DNA of 64,000 nt from Sipunculus nudus. Lineage: Eukaryota; Annelida; Sipuncula; Golfingiida; Sipunculidae. Where the stretch lies: positions 37,714,019-37,778,018 of the forward strand of contig CM049306.1 in assembly GCA_026874595.1 (NCBI GenBank), read 5' to 3'. Shown here piece by piece: positions 48,211 through 62,500 of this stretch (positions within the stretch are counted from its first letter, which is position 1; each line of letters starts with the position of its first letter). The notes under the pieces were generated by a model. It was not told where the DNA came from and did not search any database. It worked only from the letters and a program-made list of their open reading frames with translations. Position numbers and translations under genes: made by a program.

Positions 48211-48335
48211 AAGCAGGAGACTTAAATTCTACAAGTTTGCGTGTAATGTTCATTTTAGGTTCATCTGTACAGAAAACCTTCATTGTATACTTTAGATGGG
48301 TTCATATTTGCAAGAAAAACTTTCACAGTTGTTAC

Positions 48336-48802
48336 CTTTTTAGCCCTCAGCCCTTAGCTGATGAGCTATTGTCATCACCTAAGCTGTCACTCTGTCCAGT
48401 GTCTGTTAAATTTTACCTTGTGAGCGGGATATCTCTAAAAGGATTCACTGTAGGAATTTTATTTCTTCCATGTAGTTGTATATCGACAAAATCTCAGTCA
48501 AGCACGAAGATGGGTGACCTTGACCTATTTTTCTACGTTTTAGATTTGATTATAGAAAAAAACTTAGAAGCTTAATTTCCAGGAACCATTTGGTGGATTT
48601 TCACAAAACTTACTATGATCATTGGGACTGATGGTCTGTACCTGCTGGACAATTTTGGGGGTGCCACCTACAATTTCTGATTTTCATGAATATTTATTGG
48701 ATTTTACAACGTTGAACAAATATTTCATACTTGTTACTGTTACCACTTATAAACACTCTTCTTTAGGCTGAGGACTTTTGTCAGCTTCTGCTGATATTCT
48801 AG
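48336..48802 (+). mobile_element. F2: complete HINE-like element, ~467 bp
   Basis: The 5' end is TTTTTAGCCCTCAGCCC. The 3' end is GGCTGAGG (inverted partner of CCTCAGCC), a TCAGC-ttct-GCTGA hairpin, then TATTCTAG followed by TT. The body matches 14130-14462 (CTTGTGAGCGGGATATCTC, GAAGATGGGTGACCTTGACC). Same terminal architecture as F1 with unrelated sequence. Confidence 0.75.
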
Positions 48803-51800
48803 TTTGTGAATTGTAATGGTTTTATTTTTATGTGCTACACGAGGCATATCTATTATTATATTAATATTTTATATTCACGCAAAATTGGAATGATTTGATG
48901 AAGACCAATGGGAATATTGAATGAGTGTAATTTCTTGTTCATTATCCCTGGAAAAAATGGAATATATAATACATTAATTATCTCCGGATAAAATAAAAAA
49001 TGTGATACATTTGACAGTATCAATCTTTCATTGACAGGTAACGTAACAGAACTGTTGTTATAGATCTATATTATCAGTCTTTGCCTCTAGGCTTTAGTTG
49101 TTACAAGCATGGGTAATGTACTTGACATGCCAGTGTAGCAACAGCATAAATGACTATTCACATGCAGATGAGGTGACACAACACTCGTTTCCATTTCTAA
49201 AAAAATTTCCTTTTGCAAATATCAAAAATTTGAATTTGAAATCCTCACGAACAAAAGCTCACCACAGTATATCTCTTTAAGAGAAAAAAATTATTGTTGT
49301 AATAAATAAATTGAGAATCAAATCAAAGGAATCATTGATAGTTTACTTTAAATCAAACATGCCTTGAATAGCAGTACACAGGGCTTTATAAATGCACCTT
49401 AATTTAATGAGCAGAATCTCAGGTCCTTTGTGTATCTGTACTTTGGAGGTTAAAGCAAAATGTTTACTGCTTATTTATGGCTGTGTAGTCCACTAGCCAT
49501 AATGGCTCAAGGGGTCATTAATAATCTCCACAGAATAAAGTTAAAACAGTATAGCACAATAAATTAGATAAGTAACTGATAAGATAAGGTGATTAGAGTA
49601 ATTTACATGAATTTTGAGATGTATGAGATGGTATTATACTGGGATCTAACACATACACTATGTGGTAGTTTGATGGACACATGGGTGCAGAGTTGAAAGT
49701 TCTTGAAGAGGCATTAAAATGCAATTTCTGACAAGACAGTTCTTGAAATGTTTTGATACATACCTTATATATAGCTCTCATGATTAGCTATAAGTTTTGA
49801 CAGGCTCTTTTTAAAGCACTTTTAAATCCTGCAGTAAAATAATTTGGATTGTAAAATGTCCTTGCTTGAGTGATTTTGAAAGCTCTTCCTTCAGTTGGCA
49901 TTAAATGATTAATCAATGGGGAATAAAACAGATCTGATGCAGTGGTAATGCTATTATAATTAATTACATGCCCATATTTAAATGAGGGGGAAATGCCAAA
50001 CTGTGAATTTAGTTTGGTCCGCTCAGAAACTCAATATGTGATTGTGATTTTACACAGCCGTTTCCAGTTCAAAACTGGTCACTTCTGCCCCAACCTTCAG
50101 AAAGGATATCTAACAAAAATAAATGGCAAGTAAAAACATTCTCAGTAGATTCAAGGAAGACTACTGATGCATTAGAAAAAAATCCCATTTAATTATGTTT
50201 TTTTTCCACCAAAGTCTGTACCATGATGATCCCAGGAATGTTGAAGCATATGCGGGGCCAAAATTAAGGAGTTTCTCAGTTCAAACCTGGCTGATGCCTC
50301 TGGGGATCCCCATCAGTGACCATTTTCTTTAATTACTATGTCATGAAGCCAGAAACAGATACTTTCACTTATGCTCTAGCTGAACTTCCAGTTGAATTAC
50401 ACAGACTGATTAATGTCTGCTGCAGGGAATGTTTGGGAAATTCAGTTTATTTCTGGCATGAGGTTCATGAAATCAATCATTGGTGGAAATTGTGATTGTT
50501 TAATTAAGTGTTTAGGCTCTCGCAGTGTCATCCAAATCATTCCAATGAGAAAAAAAATTCTTGTATGCAGTAAACATGACTTTTGATGATAACAATTATA
50601 GAGGTCTCATGATATCATTGAGTGGTCTGGTGGTATCAGTTATAAGTCTTGTTAGATTGAATGCATGGCTGATGTCCTATACTCTGTTGAGAATTATCAG
50701 GTTCTTCTGATGATTAAAGAACAGAACATTTCACATTTCTTGTGTGCATGGTGATGATTAGGTTTAAGGTGTGACCCAGTTTTAACCACCTTTGTTCTTA
50801 AGAGCAGTGCTGACCTGTGATGCAGTCATTGAGTTGATGGGGAAAAATGGTTTGTATATCTGTGCACAGCTTTGATAGATATATGTTCTGTGCCTATACA
50901 CCACACACTGAAGTATGATCATAATCCTTTTAACACTCTTGATCTGATGATCTAGAATGTTGGCGGAGGTATGTGGTCTATGAGTACTTTCTAGTTTATA
51001 TATAGTGTGTGCCAACAGAAGCACTCATTGACAAACAGACAGACAAAGGGACAGACAGACATTGATGAAAATAAACCTCAACCCAATTTTATTATTGGTG
51101 GTAGTAAAAATTATCTCTCCTTCTTTCATTACCTTCGAGGTCTCGCTGAAGTTGTGGGGAGATGGCTCAAAGATGGATCAATAAACGAGGCTTTGATTGG
51201 AGAGAGTTTAAACATGCTGCTCGTCCTTGGGACTGGTGTAAATCTCTCTTTCTGTAACCACAGCAGTATGTGACATACAGTGACTGATGCACAGTGCTGC
51301 ATCCGCTTATTCAACTCAAGTCTCAGAGCCTCCAGGGATTCTCAGCACAGTATCTTACTATACAGCTAATATTGCTGGCTAGGGCTATAGGATTGGGCTG
51401 TTAGATGCACAAATTCTGATCCAGAATTGAGGCATAAACTTTATCATAAATAATGATCTCTTTATCTTGTGTATTGACTTGGATGTGTAATCGGTGGTGA
51501 AAGCAACACGCTTTTGCAGTAAACCAAAAAAAATGAAAATAAAAAATTGGCAAGTTTGTAGAAATATTATATTGACATAATTTCAACAAATTGAGACCAG
51601 CCTCATGTTATTTTATTTTATCTGTGAATTGTGCAGATGGAAGAATTGATGATATTATTACCATTAAGTGCAAGTTTAATTATCCATGTGAGGTGAAAAG
51701 GATAGATGAAAGAAAAAGCAGACCTGGTGCTCACAAACCTGGACATCCTGTCATATCAGATTAGGCACTGGCCAAACCAATACATCCACCCATACACAGA

Positions 51801-52874
51801 CATACACAAAGACAGAGAAAACAGAGACAGAGATGTTAATCCTACTGTGCAGACAAATCATTAATTGGATCTGTTCCTGATTTCTGTATATGTGTAGCAT
51901 TTATTATATTATACAGCATATAATATTTCACTTCTGCAAAAAACTAATATTATGATATAATGATTAACCAATATGATGAAATGAAAAGAACCTCACTGAG
52001 CTGCTGGTTTGTTCAGCCATTCAGGTAATATCTAGCAGCCTCGGGAGGGAAAGCAAATGTAGACTCCAGACAACACCGGATCATACCTAGAGATTTCCAA
52101 ATCCGGTAATCACTGGATCTGATTCATTTTGGAGATTCCAACTCTGTCGTGGGGAGAATAAATGTAGCTGGAAAATTAGGCGTCTGACAGAGATTTGAAT
52201 TAACTCAGGGAATTTCGTTTCAGAGATCATGAATTTTAAGAACATCACTGCTTCACTTTACATGGTTATGGTTTCAGTCCTGTGGTGATAACAGGACTAT
52301 ATTTTTTCAGTACCCTAGACTTTTGATACATATTACCAGATCCATGCAACTCTGTTTCACTTGAATTTCAGGTACACAGACTTTTCACCTTTTTGTTTTA
52401 AGAAAAACATACTACATGAATGTGAAATTATTTCATGGGTATACCTTAAGCACAGCATAGCTTATAGTTAACAAAATTTCATCAGTTGTTCACTAGTTGA
52501 TTTTCTACCAGTTCCCACTTTTCCTTTAATTGACCATACACTCTTTGAATAGATGTGGTATTAATGAAAATTTTCCTTTGGAATTATCAAGGAATTATCT
52601 TCAGTGAATAGACTTCTGATAACAGAATAGAACCCTTTAACTTTTAACCCCAGGGACATCATATATCACCATGAAAATATGAGTTGTGCCAGCATATTTA
52701 CCTTCAGATAAATGGCCAAAAATGAATATTCATCTAGTTCAATTCAGAGGATGAAGTTATAAGTCAGTGTTTTAAAGTGACACTAGGGGCAGCAGTGTTT
52801 ACAAGTCAATCAATACTATGGCTGAAAGGTCACTACCACTCAAACTGCAGAGGGTTTATACTAATGGTTCAGTA
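48803..52874. other. Non-coding, no exon recognised
   Basis: Chance ORFs only. A GC-richer patch at about 51105-51275 is open on both strands but matches nothing I recognise. Likely MAGI intron. Confidence 0.5.
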
Positions 52875-54586
52875 ATTGTATCCGCCAAAACAGAGTTTTG
52901 CGGATACTATGTTTTCAGCTGGCCGCCGCCGCCGCCGCCGCCGCGTAGGTGTCCGGAGAACTCCTCCGTAACCGCTGGGTGGAATTTTCCGAAACCCAGG
53001 ATTATGTTCGGGTCACATGTGAACTGCTGCGCCCCGATTTTGTTTTGACCTCTGACCTTTCCTCTGGGCTCTGCGTCCGTTTGTGCGTCTGTTTCCACAC
53101 ATAAACCCACATATCTCGGGAACCGTTTGACCGATCAGGAAATTTTTTTTGCACAAATGTAGCCCTCGGAGAGCTTTATAACATACACCAAAAATGGTGG
53201 CGCCATCTGCAACCATGTTTGCACAGTGTCCATCTGTTCGTCTGCCTTGGGTTAAAATCACTCATATCTCTGCAGTGACTTGACTAATTCACCTGAAATT
53301 CGGCTTGCGCAAACATCCTGGATAGCTTTTCTGATTTTATGACAGGTGGCGCCACCTACATTCACGTTTACGCTGCAGACATCCAAGCTCATATCTCGGG
53401 AACCGTTTGACCGATCAGGAAAATTCTTTTGCACAAATGTAGCCCTTGGAGAGCTTTATAACATACACCAAAAATGGTGGCGCCACCTGCAACCATGTTT
53501 GCACAGTGTCCATCTGTTCGTCTGCCTTGGGTTAAAATCACTCATATCTCTGCAGTGACTTGACTAATTCACCTGAAATTTGGCATGCGTATACATCCTG
53601 GATAGCTTATCTGATTTTTTTGACAGGTGGCGCCACCTACATTCACGTTTACGCTGCAGACATCCAAGCTCATATCTCGGGAACCGTTTGACCGATCAGG
53701 AAAATTCTTTTGCACAAATGTAGCCCTTGGAGAGCTTTATAACATACACCAAAAATGGTGCCGCTACCTGCAACCATGTTTGCACAGTGTCCATCTGTTT
53801 GTCTGCCTTGGGTTAAAATCACTCATATCTCTGCAGTAACTTGACTAATTCACCTGAAATTTGGCATGCGTATACATCCTGGATAGCTTTTCTGATTTTA
53901 TGACAGGTGGCGCCACCTACATTCACGTTTACGCTGCAGACATCCAAGCTCATATCTCAGGAACCGTTTGACCGATCAGGAAAATTTTTTTGCACAAATG
54001 TAGCCCTTAGAGAGCTTTATAACATACACAAAAAATGGTGGCGCCACCTGCAACCATGTTTGCACAGTGTCCAGCTGTTCATCTGCCTTGGGTTAAAATC
54101 ACTCATATCTCTGCAGTGGTTTGACTAATTCACCTGAAATTCTGCATGCTTATACATCCTGGATAGCTTTTCTGATTTTATGACAGGTGGCGCCACCTAC
54201 AATCAAGTTTACGCTGCAGACATCCAAGCTCATATCTAGGGAACCGTTTGACCGATTGGGCCAAAATTTTGCATGTGTATAGTTCTCACAAAGCTCTTTA
54301 TCATACGCTAAACTGGTGGCGCCACCTGCAACCCTTTTTTGCACAACGTCCATCTGTTTGTCTGCCAAGGGCAAAAATCACTCATATACAATATAGTGGT
54401 TTGACTTATCTGCCTTAAATTTTGCATATATATACAACTTGGACGGCTTTCTGGATTTTTTGGTAGGTAGCGCAACCTACATACACAATTTGGCTGCAGA
54501 CATCCATGCTGATATGCAACACTTCACCCGTTCCACTCTGATTTAGGCGGATACAAGTAGTCGCTTGTCGACTACCCGTATTCTAG
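52875..54586 (+). mobile_element. F1: full-size HINE/Pearl-like element, 1712 bp
   Basis: Nearly identical to 40344-41981 plus one 5' end: same hairpin, a longer GCC run (about 52924-52943), same 149/131-bp palindrome spacing (53196, 53345, 53476, 53626, 53757, 53906) and same 3' end GGCGGATACAAGTAGTCGCT, then GTCGACTACCCGTATTCTAG, TT. The 5' end is single here. The high identity implies recent common descent of the two copies. Confidence 0.87.
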
Positions 54587-56177
54587 TTAGGTTATGTGGC
54601 CAGTAAGTATCAAATCAGCCTGGTCAGAATGCATGTTATGAGAACATAAAGGAAATAATTGAATATATGATGGCAGTAGGCTATATGTTAGTGGTTTATT
54701 GCTTTAGTACTCTAAGTGTTAAAAGACAATTTTTTTTTTTTTTTCAGCAGTTTGATGTTTCAATCACTTGCAGTTTTCTGTGTAATTGCAATGTTGATTT
54801 ATACAAAAAATGTGAAAATATGATGCCACAATTATTCCTGGCAAAATCCTTGCATATTTTATTAAGTCAAAGGTCACCAGACTTTGGTGATGACTTAACA
54901 AAATTCTTATGGATATTCATGAAACTCAGTATAAATATAAATAAATACAGGTCCTCACCTGGAATTTAATTTTCAGATGGAATATTATGCACGTTTGCTG
55001 TGCTCTTGTTTACACTGAAGTTTTATATTTAAGAATGTTTCTGTTAAATTGTTCTGCATTTGTCTAGCAGGTAACTAATAATTTTGACATTCCTGTCTTG
55101 ATGGGTGAAGGTGTCATCCAGAAATGCTTTAATTAGTTACATTTAGTGAAATATTCTTATTCAGGAGTACCTGTAGAGGGACACCTTATGCCTCCATATG
55201 TTATGGTTGCCCCTGCTAGTAGACAAACAAATGAACAAAATAGTTAATAACTGAATCTGCTTGGCAGATTTAATATTAATAATGATAATCATGATAATCA
55301 TCCATCTTGTTTTAAAAACCATTGTAAAAAATGCATCTTTCTTTGTTCAGCTTGCAGTTAAACAGAATTTGTAATGTTTCCTCCAGATTTATCAAGATCC
55401 CATCATTGTGAGTTGTAACCTTGAAGGTTTAGGATAAATCATGCTGTTTGATGTGCAGAGAGGTCTGTAAGGTAATTGATTTATTGAATTGTGTCCTCTG
55501 GGTCTATCAGGATCAGTTTTGTTTTAACTGCAAGACACTTTATGGTCATACTCACATACTGCACTGATAGGGGGCAATATCTGATACTGAGGAAACATAT
55601 GGCATGAATCAGTACCAGTTGTAATGGATAAAACATTAAACAGTTAGGCCAGGTTTCTGAGGCCAAGGTCTTTAGGTTATTCTTAGAATTCATCTTGATT
55701 ATCTTTGAGATGTTCACTTTTGAATAATTTGTGTCACACATCCAGACTATTCGCATGATGGTATCCATAAAAACAGATATCCATTGATAAATTGGTGTAT
55801 GACAGATCATTTTCACGAGTCTCACGGCAAAAGAACTGTTCATCTTCTTGTTAATTTACAGTTAATAAAAGCTGTGTCTTGATGGATAGAATTGATGAAT
55901 TCTTTCCTATGTGTGGATTAGAATATCAGATTGCTACTTCTGCCAGGCTGTAAGCAGGAAACAGGTCCATCAATCAGAATTAATTGTGCCATCTTAAGAC
56001 TCGCTGGATCGTATTTTAGATGTTGAAATGATGGAGCAGATACCAGTAATCAGTAGTAGATTATCAGTCAAGGGCTGAGTTTAATAATTTTCTGTTTTGC
56101 TTCATCAGGAATGTCAGATTTCCTTTGTAAAGTTTTCCTGTGATGCCTGAGTTTAACTTGCAGTCTATTAAAGAGAC
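54587..56177. other. Non-coding
   Basis: A T run near 54730 and AT-rich sequence. The 120-codon minus-strand ORF at 55481-55843 has no recognisable domain. Confidence 0.5.
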
Positions 56178-56587
56178 TTTTTTTTTTTTTAAATTTTTTT
56201 TTTTTGGTTGGAGGTAACCGCCTCCATTTTTTTAATGCTAGCTTAACTAAGTATATGTAAATCTGCAGATTTCCATACCGGTTTCGGACTTCTTGACAAG
56301 GCTGTACCACAGGCTTCCTCTCATTTTATATCCTGGGATTATCCAGGCCCGGTGACTACTGCACCTGCCGGCCCTGGGTTGATAATCATACCACCGAGGA
56401 CCCCCAAAAGGCGCACTCGTTTGTGAGTGAAACACAGCCGTTGGGCACGACCTCCCCATTAAGCCTGCAGAGCGCTCACCCTGGGTTGGGGCCGACCGTG
56501 AAAAACCTCACCGCCTCGGCTGAGATTCGAACTCGCGATCCCCCGGCTTTGAGTCCTGCACTCTACCCCTGAGCCACAGAAGCTGGT
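56178..56587 (-). mobile_element. tRNA-derived SINE, minus strand, with target-site duplication
   Basis: On the minus strand the head reads TGGCTCAGGGGTAGAGTGC (A box) and GCGAGTTCGAATCTC (B box), with AGCCGAGGCGG after it. The body has CAGGGTGAGCGCTCTGCAGG and ends with ATTAAAAAAATGGAGGCGG, TTACCTCC and an A-rich tail (T-rich at 56178-56205 on +). It is flanked by TTAAAGAGAC at 56168-56177 and 56588-56597, a 10-bp direct repeat, as expected for LINE-mediated insertion. Length is 410 bp. The intact promoter boxes suggest a young copy. The two minus ORFs here are artefacts. Confidence 0.9.
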
Positions 56588-59500
56588 TTAAAGAGACCTA
56601 CCACCCATCAACCTTAATAAACTAAAGGTAATCCCATGGAGCTGTTATAAAAATAGGCCAGAAAAACATGGATATCACCGCACACAAGCTGCTTCTTTTG
56701 TTTATTTCAACGTGTTTATAATATATGGGGGCCCGCTAAAATAATCAAAACAAATTCAACTAGAGCATCTGGTGGCAGGTTTAATAAGCCAGAGCTTTGC
56801 AAATGGTGTTTTGCAACAAGTGATCTTTCTACCTAAATAAATTGTTATGAAACACTTAGAGCTTAAATTGATTTCTTGAGAAAAATTCCTCAAGTAGTTT
56901 GATTATCATCACAGAACGCTGAATTGTTAGCCAGGTGCTATTACGTATTTTTTTACGCTGGGATCTGATGCAGGTCAAAAGTCATTACCTCAAATAGGTT
57001 AAAGGTCAACAGGTTGATATTTAGGTAGGTCAGAAGTCTCTTGCCCATCCTCCTTCACAACTTGTTGAGACAGGAAACCACAAACTCTGAGGTGACAGAT
57101 ATGTCCCGTTAATGGTGTAAGTGGCGTCAAGATTGATGTTTTATGAACATTTAAGATGTATGCCACCTCAACTGAAAAACCAGGTGCTTTTATTTGTCAG
57201 GATGCTGTTTCAGCTGTCACAGGATATGTATTATGTAATTTCATTCATCTTATTATATACACTAAACCGCAGTGCTCCATGCAGGATCACTGGTGTTGCC
57301 TTTATGATCCTTGTTTAAAAAGGGAAAGGAAATGGCAACTCAGTACAGCCCACAGTTTGGCTTAAAAAGTAAAAGTTATTTTTGTATAGGAGTTTTACCT
57401 GTGGACAGTTTTCTCTAGCTTTTGATATAACATCTGCTGTGTCTGATGGCACCAGCTCCTCTTCAGTTTACCATTAGTCTCTTTGTAAATCAGGGGTTTT
57501 CCCTTCATGAAAAATTTAAGGTAAATATATATAAAAATTTATATTTTTTTTATATGTGTAAATATTTAATTAAAAAATATATATGAGATATATATCATGT
57601 ATATCTAGAATTTTACCCTGTGTATGTAACCCTGTTTCATCTGTCATTCTATCATCATCATTATGCAGTGGATTCTTGGGAGTTGGAACATATTCAAAAA
57701 AGGACACTCCAAAGTACAAGACCCCGCTCGCATTGGTAATTCTAATGATACACTAAACTCTGGCGGCCCTCACTGTCAACACAGGGGAAGCCCCTCTGAA
57801 GCTTGTTTGTTCCTTCTTGTCTTGAAATCTAAGCTTCTGGTCTTGAAATCTAAGCTAGAATCTTACACAATCAGGACGGGCTCTCATCATTAAGAACTTA
57901 AAGCCATGGAGAGTCGGTTCCTTTTACAGGACTGGATGGCATTGTATGAAACACTGGATTTTACACCATTGTAATATTGATTCCTGTATTCATATGAACT
58001 GCTGAATTTTTTCACCAGCTTTTTACACTTTAAAGTTCTGATTTTTATGGCTTTGTTGATAAAAGTGCTTGCTAAATGGAAATTAAGTTTTTAACATGAT
58101 GGTCATTACTTTATAGTGGATAACATTGTTTATTATTTGTTTTAGGTATTTAATTCAGATTGTCTAAATTAAGGCTAAATACATGCTTACAAGGTGGTGT
58201 AACAGTGTATTGAGTAATTGATGTACTGAATTGCAACCCCTCAATTAAATTGTATTCTATTTATAACCTCTTAATCAGTTGTTTCAATTATTATTTTACA
58301 CATGCAAGACCCCAGAACCCTCAGTCAGCTGTCAACTTTGACAGAGCACACAGCAATGACGAGATTATTTATTGTGTAGAGACTATTGTGTATATGTGTT
58401 CTCGATATAGTTTCAGTGCTGGCCAGTAAAGCGCTCCACTCGCATAGAAACAGAATTTCCAGTGATATACAAGGGCGAGCTACACTTTTCCTCTGCTTGC
58501 TAAAATCAACTAGCATCCATTGTGGTAAAATGTTATTTTTATTTAATTTAAAGTCTGAAATTTACTATGAAAGTCATAACTGAATCAAGAATGAAATCAA
58601 AATTAAAACATTGATTGAGTTCACAATTCCCAGACTTAATAATAACAACTAGAGCATGTATCAGCAGAGCCGAGGGACAAATGTTATGGTATAAAAAGTA
58701 TGTAGCAGTGGTTCATGCCACTCAGAAATTATCATACTGGTATTTTGTTAACTTGGAAAGACAGAAAAATTAATGTTAACATGCTCTGTAAATCAGGTGT
58801 TGTTTGATATTAGCTGTACCTTTTTTAAGGACAAACTTTCACATACTTAAAGATCTTTATGTACATTAAAGAGGGGGGATTAAGTTTATGTTTTATTAAC
58901 CAGACTTTTTAAATGTGAGGGGAATAACTCATCTTTTTTATAAGCATACTTCTTAATGTTTAAATGTGAATTTAATTTCTGTAAATTTAAGAAATGTTAA
59001 GATGGGTTTGACTTTGGACCATCTTTCATTTCATCCATGAAATCTGGAACTTTTTGAGTTATGTTATCGCTGAATGAAGTTGGCAGGTCCCCAAGTGGAA
59101 TTGATTTCTATTTTCCCTGCTGGTTTGTTGTGACAGCTCATGTCTGGAAATAAATGTTCTACTTGCATTATTCTGACAGATCTTAAAGTAATACAGATTG
59201 ATATTGTTCCTCAAGAGCATGCTTGACTCTGAAGTGTTATGTTTCTGAGCAAGTCTCACCAGGCTAAACGAATATCAAGAATAACCTCTTGTGTAATGAA
59301 AAAGTGAATATGATTATTGTCAATAACATGAAAGGTTATGTTTAAATAGTGTGACTGGAAGTGTTATGAACGGTTATGGTCAATGGTGATGCCATTTAAT
59401 AAAAATGGTCATATATAGTGAAACTAGTGTCTATGTTGTAGGTATAATTGTAGATAGGATTACGAATTTAAAGGAATGTAAAAAATAAGTAATACTGTTC

Positions 59501-62500
59501 ATAAGGGTTATAACAGTAAAACGAAGGAATAGGAATAATGGTTATAAATGGTTTTAAAAGTGGGGGTAGTAAAGTGTAACTGCAAGAAATGGAAATATAA
59601 ATATGATTAGCAATTTAAAGTAATATTTAAGTATTGTCCTAGTAATTTATTATTATATATAATCAGAATTTCTTGTATTATTCTTGTTATTCATAATAGT
59701 GAGGACTAAAGAGTCTACCAATATACAAGACATCAGACTCATGATCTGTATGATACCATTAGTCATTTAGTCAAGCACACAGCAAGTAAGCCCAGGTCTG
59801 AATATTAAATAGCCTTTTGCTGTGTGCTGTCTGCAGACAATATATTGGGTTTCATATGGTTCTGCTGGACTGGAGGGCTGGCACAGGCTGACTCAGTTTA
59901 AAATATGACAGGGCTGTCCCAGAGGCTGTCAGAATAAGGGGTAGTGCTGTGAGCTTGTACTTAAAGCATACAGTATGGGACCCCTGTGTACAGGACCTCA
60001 TGCTTGGCTTGGTCCTGTATATATCTCTCTCTCCATGAGTTACTCCAGCACCTAGATCTCTTGCAGCACTATATCTTCACAGGCTGCTGCAGTCTGCTTT
60101 ATAGAGCTTCAGTGCTGTACATAATACTTGCATGCAGCATATACCCCCCTCAATCTTAGGTATATCTGAAAATGTATACAGGCTAAAAACTGCTGAACCC
60201 AATTTGTGTGTATTCAAATATAGGAATACATCATTCTTACGTGTGCCATAGATTATTTTAGGGCTGTGACAATACCTTATCTCACGATATGTTATGTATC
60301 GTAATAATTCACTCAGGATAGGATACACAATACAATTCATTTATTTAATATCCAAGCTCTTCTTTGTTCAAGTTTGCTATGCTATTGTCTCCATGCTTCA
60401 AGAAAAATGGTTAATGATTGAAAATGCATCTATATTTGGTTTGTACTTTTAAGGAGCCAGCCAGTCAGTTTGCAGATTAACTGATTTCTTGCAAATGTTT
60501 TGTCTTATATGTGCTTGACCGCTGGCTATTATAGATGAACCACTGACTGCTTCACCTTGTCTATCCCTTACCTTTCTCATGAATATTCATAGGACTCTAT
60601 GACCTTAACCTAACAGGTGTAATGAATAGGTGAACGTCTAGACTGATTCACTTCTCAGAGTATGTGCCCAGCAAGCCAACATAGAAGCAGATAAATTTGG
60701 TTAAACTCGAGATGATTGCTTATGAAGGCTTGATTACCTACCCAGGGCCTTAAATAAAGCCTTAACAGGGTTAAACGATAACCAGCTGAGATAGAAATCC
60801 GCAGCATACCAGCCTATTAAGAAAAATTTTTTTGAATGATTTATTATCTGTTAATAAATTATGATTTGATATCATTGTGCACCCACATAAGAGTTTTAAG
60901 TATCTCAAAACGAGTTTCTTAATTGTCATATGTCTACAATTAATTAAGATGTTTATCTTTTGTCTATATGTTATATAATATTCATTCATTGGAAGGATCC
61001 GTTGTCTTAATAAATTGGCTGCTCTCTGGACTAATTTGCAGTAATAAATTTCTTGATGGATAAATCAACAGTCAATTATCTTAATTTATTTGGTGCTCCT
61101 TGACCTTTAACAGCACAGCATTATAATGACAGATTAATGAAGGATCCATTATCTTAAGATACTGATTGCCCCATTTTAGCTACACTTTATTTTAAAGATA
61201 GATTAAAGTACAGAGGATTAGGGTAGTCTAAGGAACCAGTCAAAGACCTGTGTATTATATCACTGGATTGTATGAATTACGATATACATAACTGGACTGT
61301 GTGTATTACATCACTGGACTGTGTGTATTACATCCCTGGACTGTGTATAACATCATTGGACTGAGTCATACAGATCCCTCCGTACCCCACAGTGACAGAG
61401 AAGCAACACCAGAGGCTTTGAGAGGCTAATCCAGCCCTGCAGGGCTGGGGATTACAGATTATATATGCAAAACACCAGCCTAACCCAAAGCCTGTTTAAT
61501 TAATAATAGCTGGCCATTAATTCTCTTTTATTAGGGGCATCTGCATTTATATCTTATTTTTGTGTCACTGCATGTATATTCTGGTGATGGTAATTTAAGT
61601 GCTTAGTTTAACTTCATTCAAAGAGATTACCATTAAGTTAGTTGTCTGTGCTTATGCTCTGGAAAATTTGGATATATCCTTATTCGCAGGCAAAGGACAG
61701 CAGAGCCATTTACTTGATAAATCAATAAAAATAAAATAATTGAAATTTTAAAGTCAAGAGTATTTGTGGTTTCTCATGAACTTCAAATATTTTGGTATTT
61801 TGATTCATTTCTGTAAGACACCCGGGCCAAAGTCTTAACCATATAAATGAACCAGGGGTGATAGGGCACAAGTCATGGGTAGGTGGCTGCTTGAGAATAG
61901 ATAATTATAGGGCTATAGCTATATTCGTTTACACACAAAGGCTTGATAAAAACCAGATATGTATTTAAAGGTTATAAATCTTAATATACTTTTTAAAGAA
62001 CAGTAATTTTATTACATTTGGTGAAGGATCAAATTGGAACTGTTTGAAAAAGACAAAACATTTTGTGCTGTTATTTTATCAGTTTCTTGTAAATTACCTG
62101 AATTGAATACAGATTGATGTTGCTCCTACCATCAAAAATATATTCACACACTGAAATAGCACCCCCTGTCAACAACTTATTGAAGAATGTTGGTTTTACT
62201 TTTCAATGAGAAGAAATTAAAGCTCTTATCATTTTAAGAATTAAAGTATGACTAAATTCCTGTGTGGGTTAAGACCTACAGATTTTCACAGGAGGAAGAA
62301 AGGGGGAAGATAGTTTATAAATTCCGACTCGTTTAAAAAGTTGTCAATAATTTGATCAGGCCTGATTCTAATTCAGCTTACAGCAAGCATAACATGACTT
62401 CGTAATATTTAGCAGGTTTTATATAGGATAAGATCATATGACAGATTGATTAACATGTATTGATTACCCAATTTCTTTTTATAAGTAATTTGAAGCATTG

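Noticed and set aside
55481-55843. 120-codon minus-strand ORF
   Set aside because: No domain, no splice sites or promoter evidence; consistent with chance in 64 kb.
57663-57893. Possible MAGI exon after an acceptor-like TTATGCAG at about 57668
   Set aside because: In the phase required after exon E the frame gives about 23 residues then a stop, without the WW2 signature. The other frames match nothing in MAGI.
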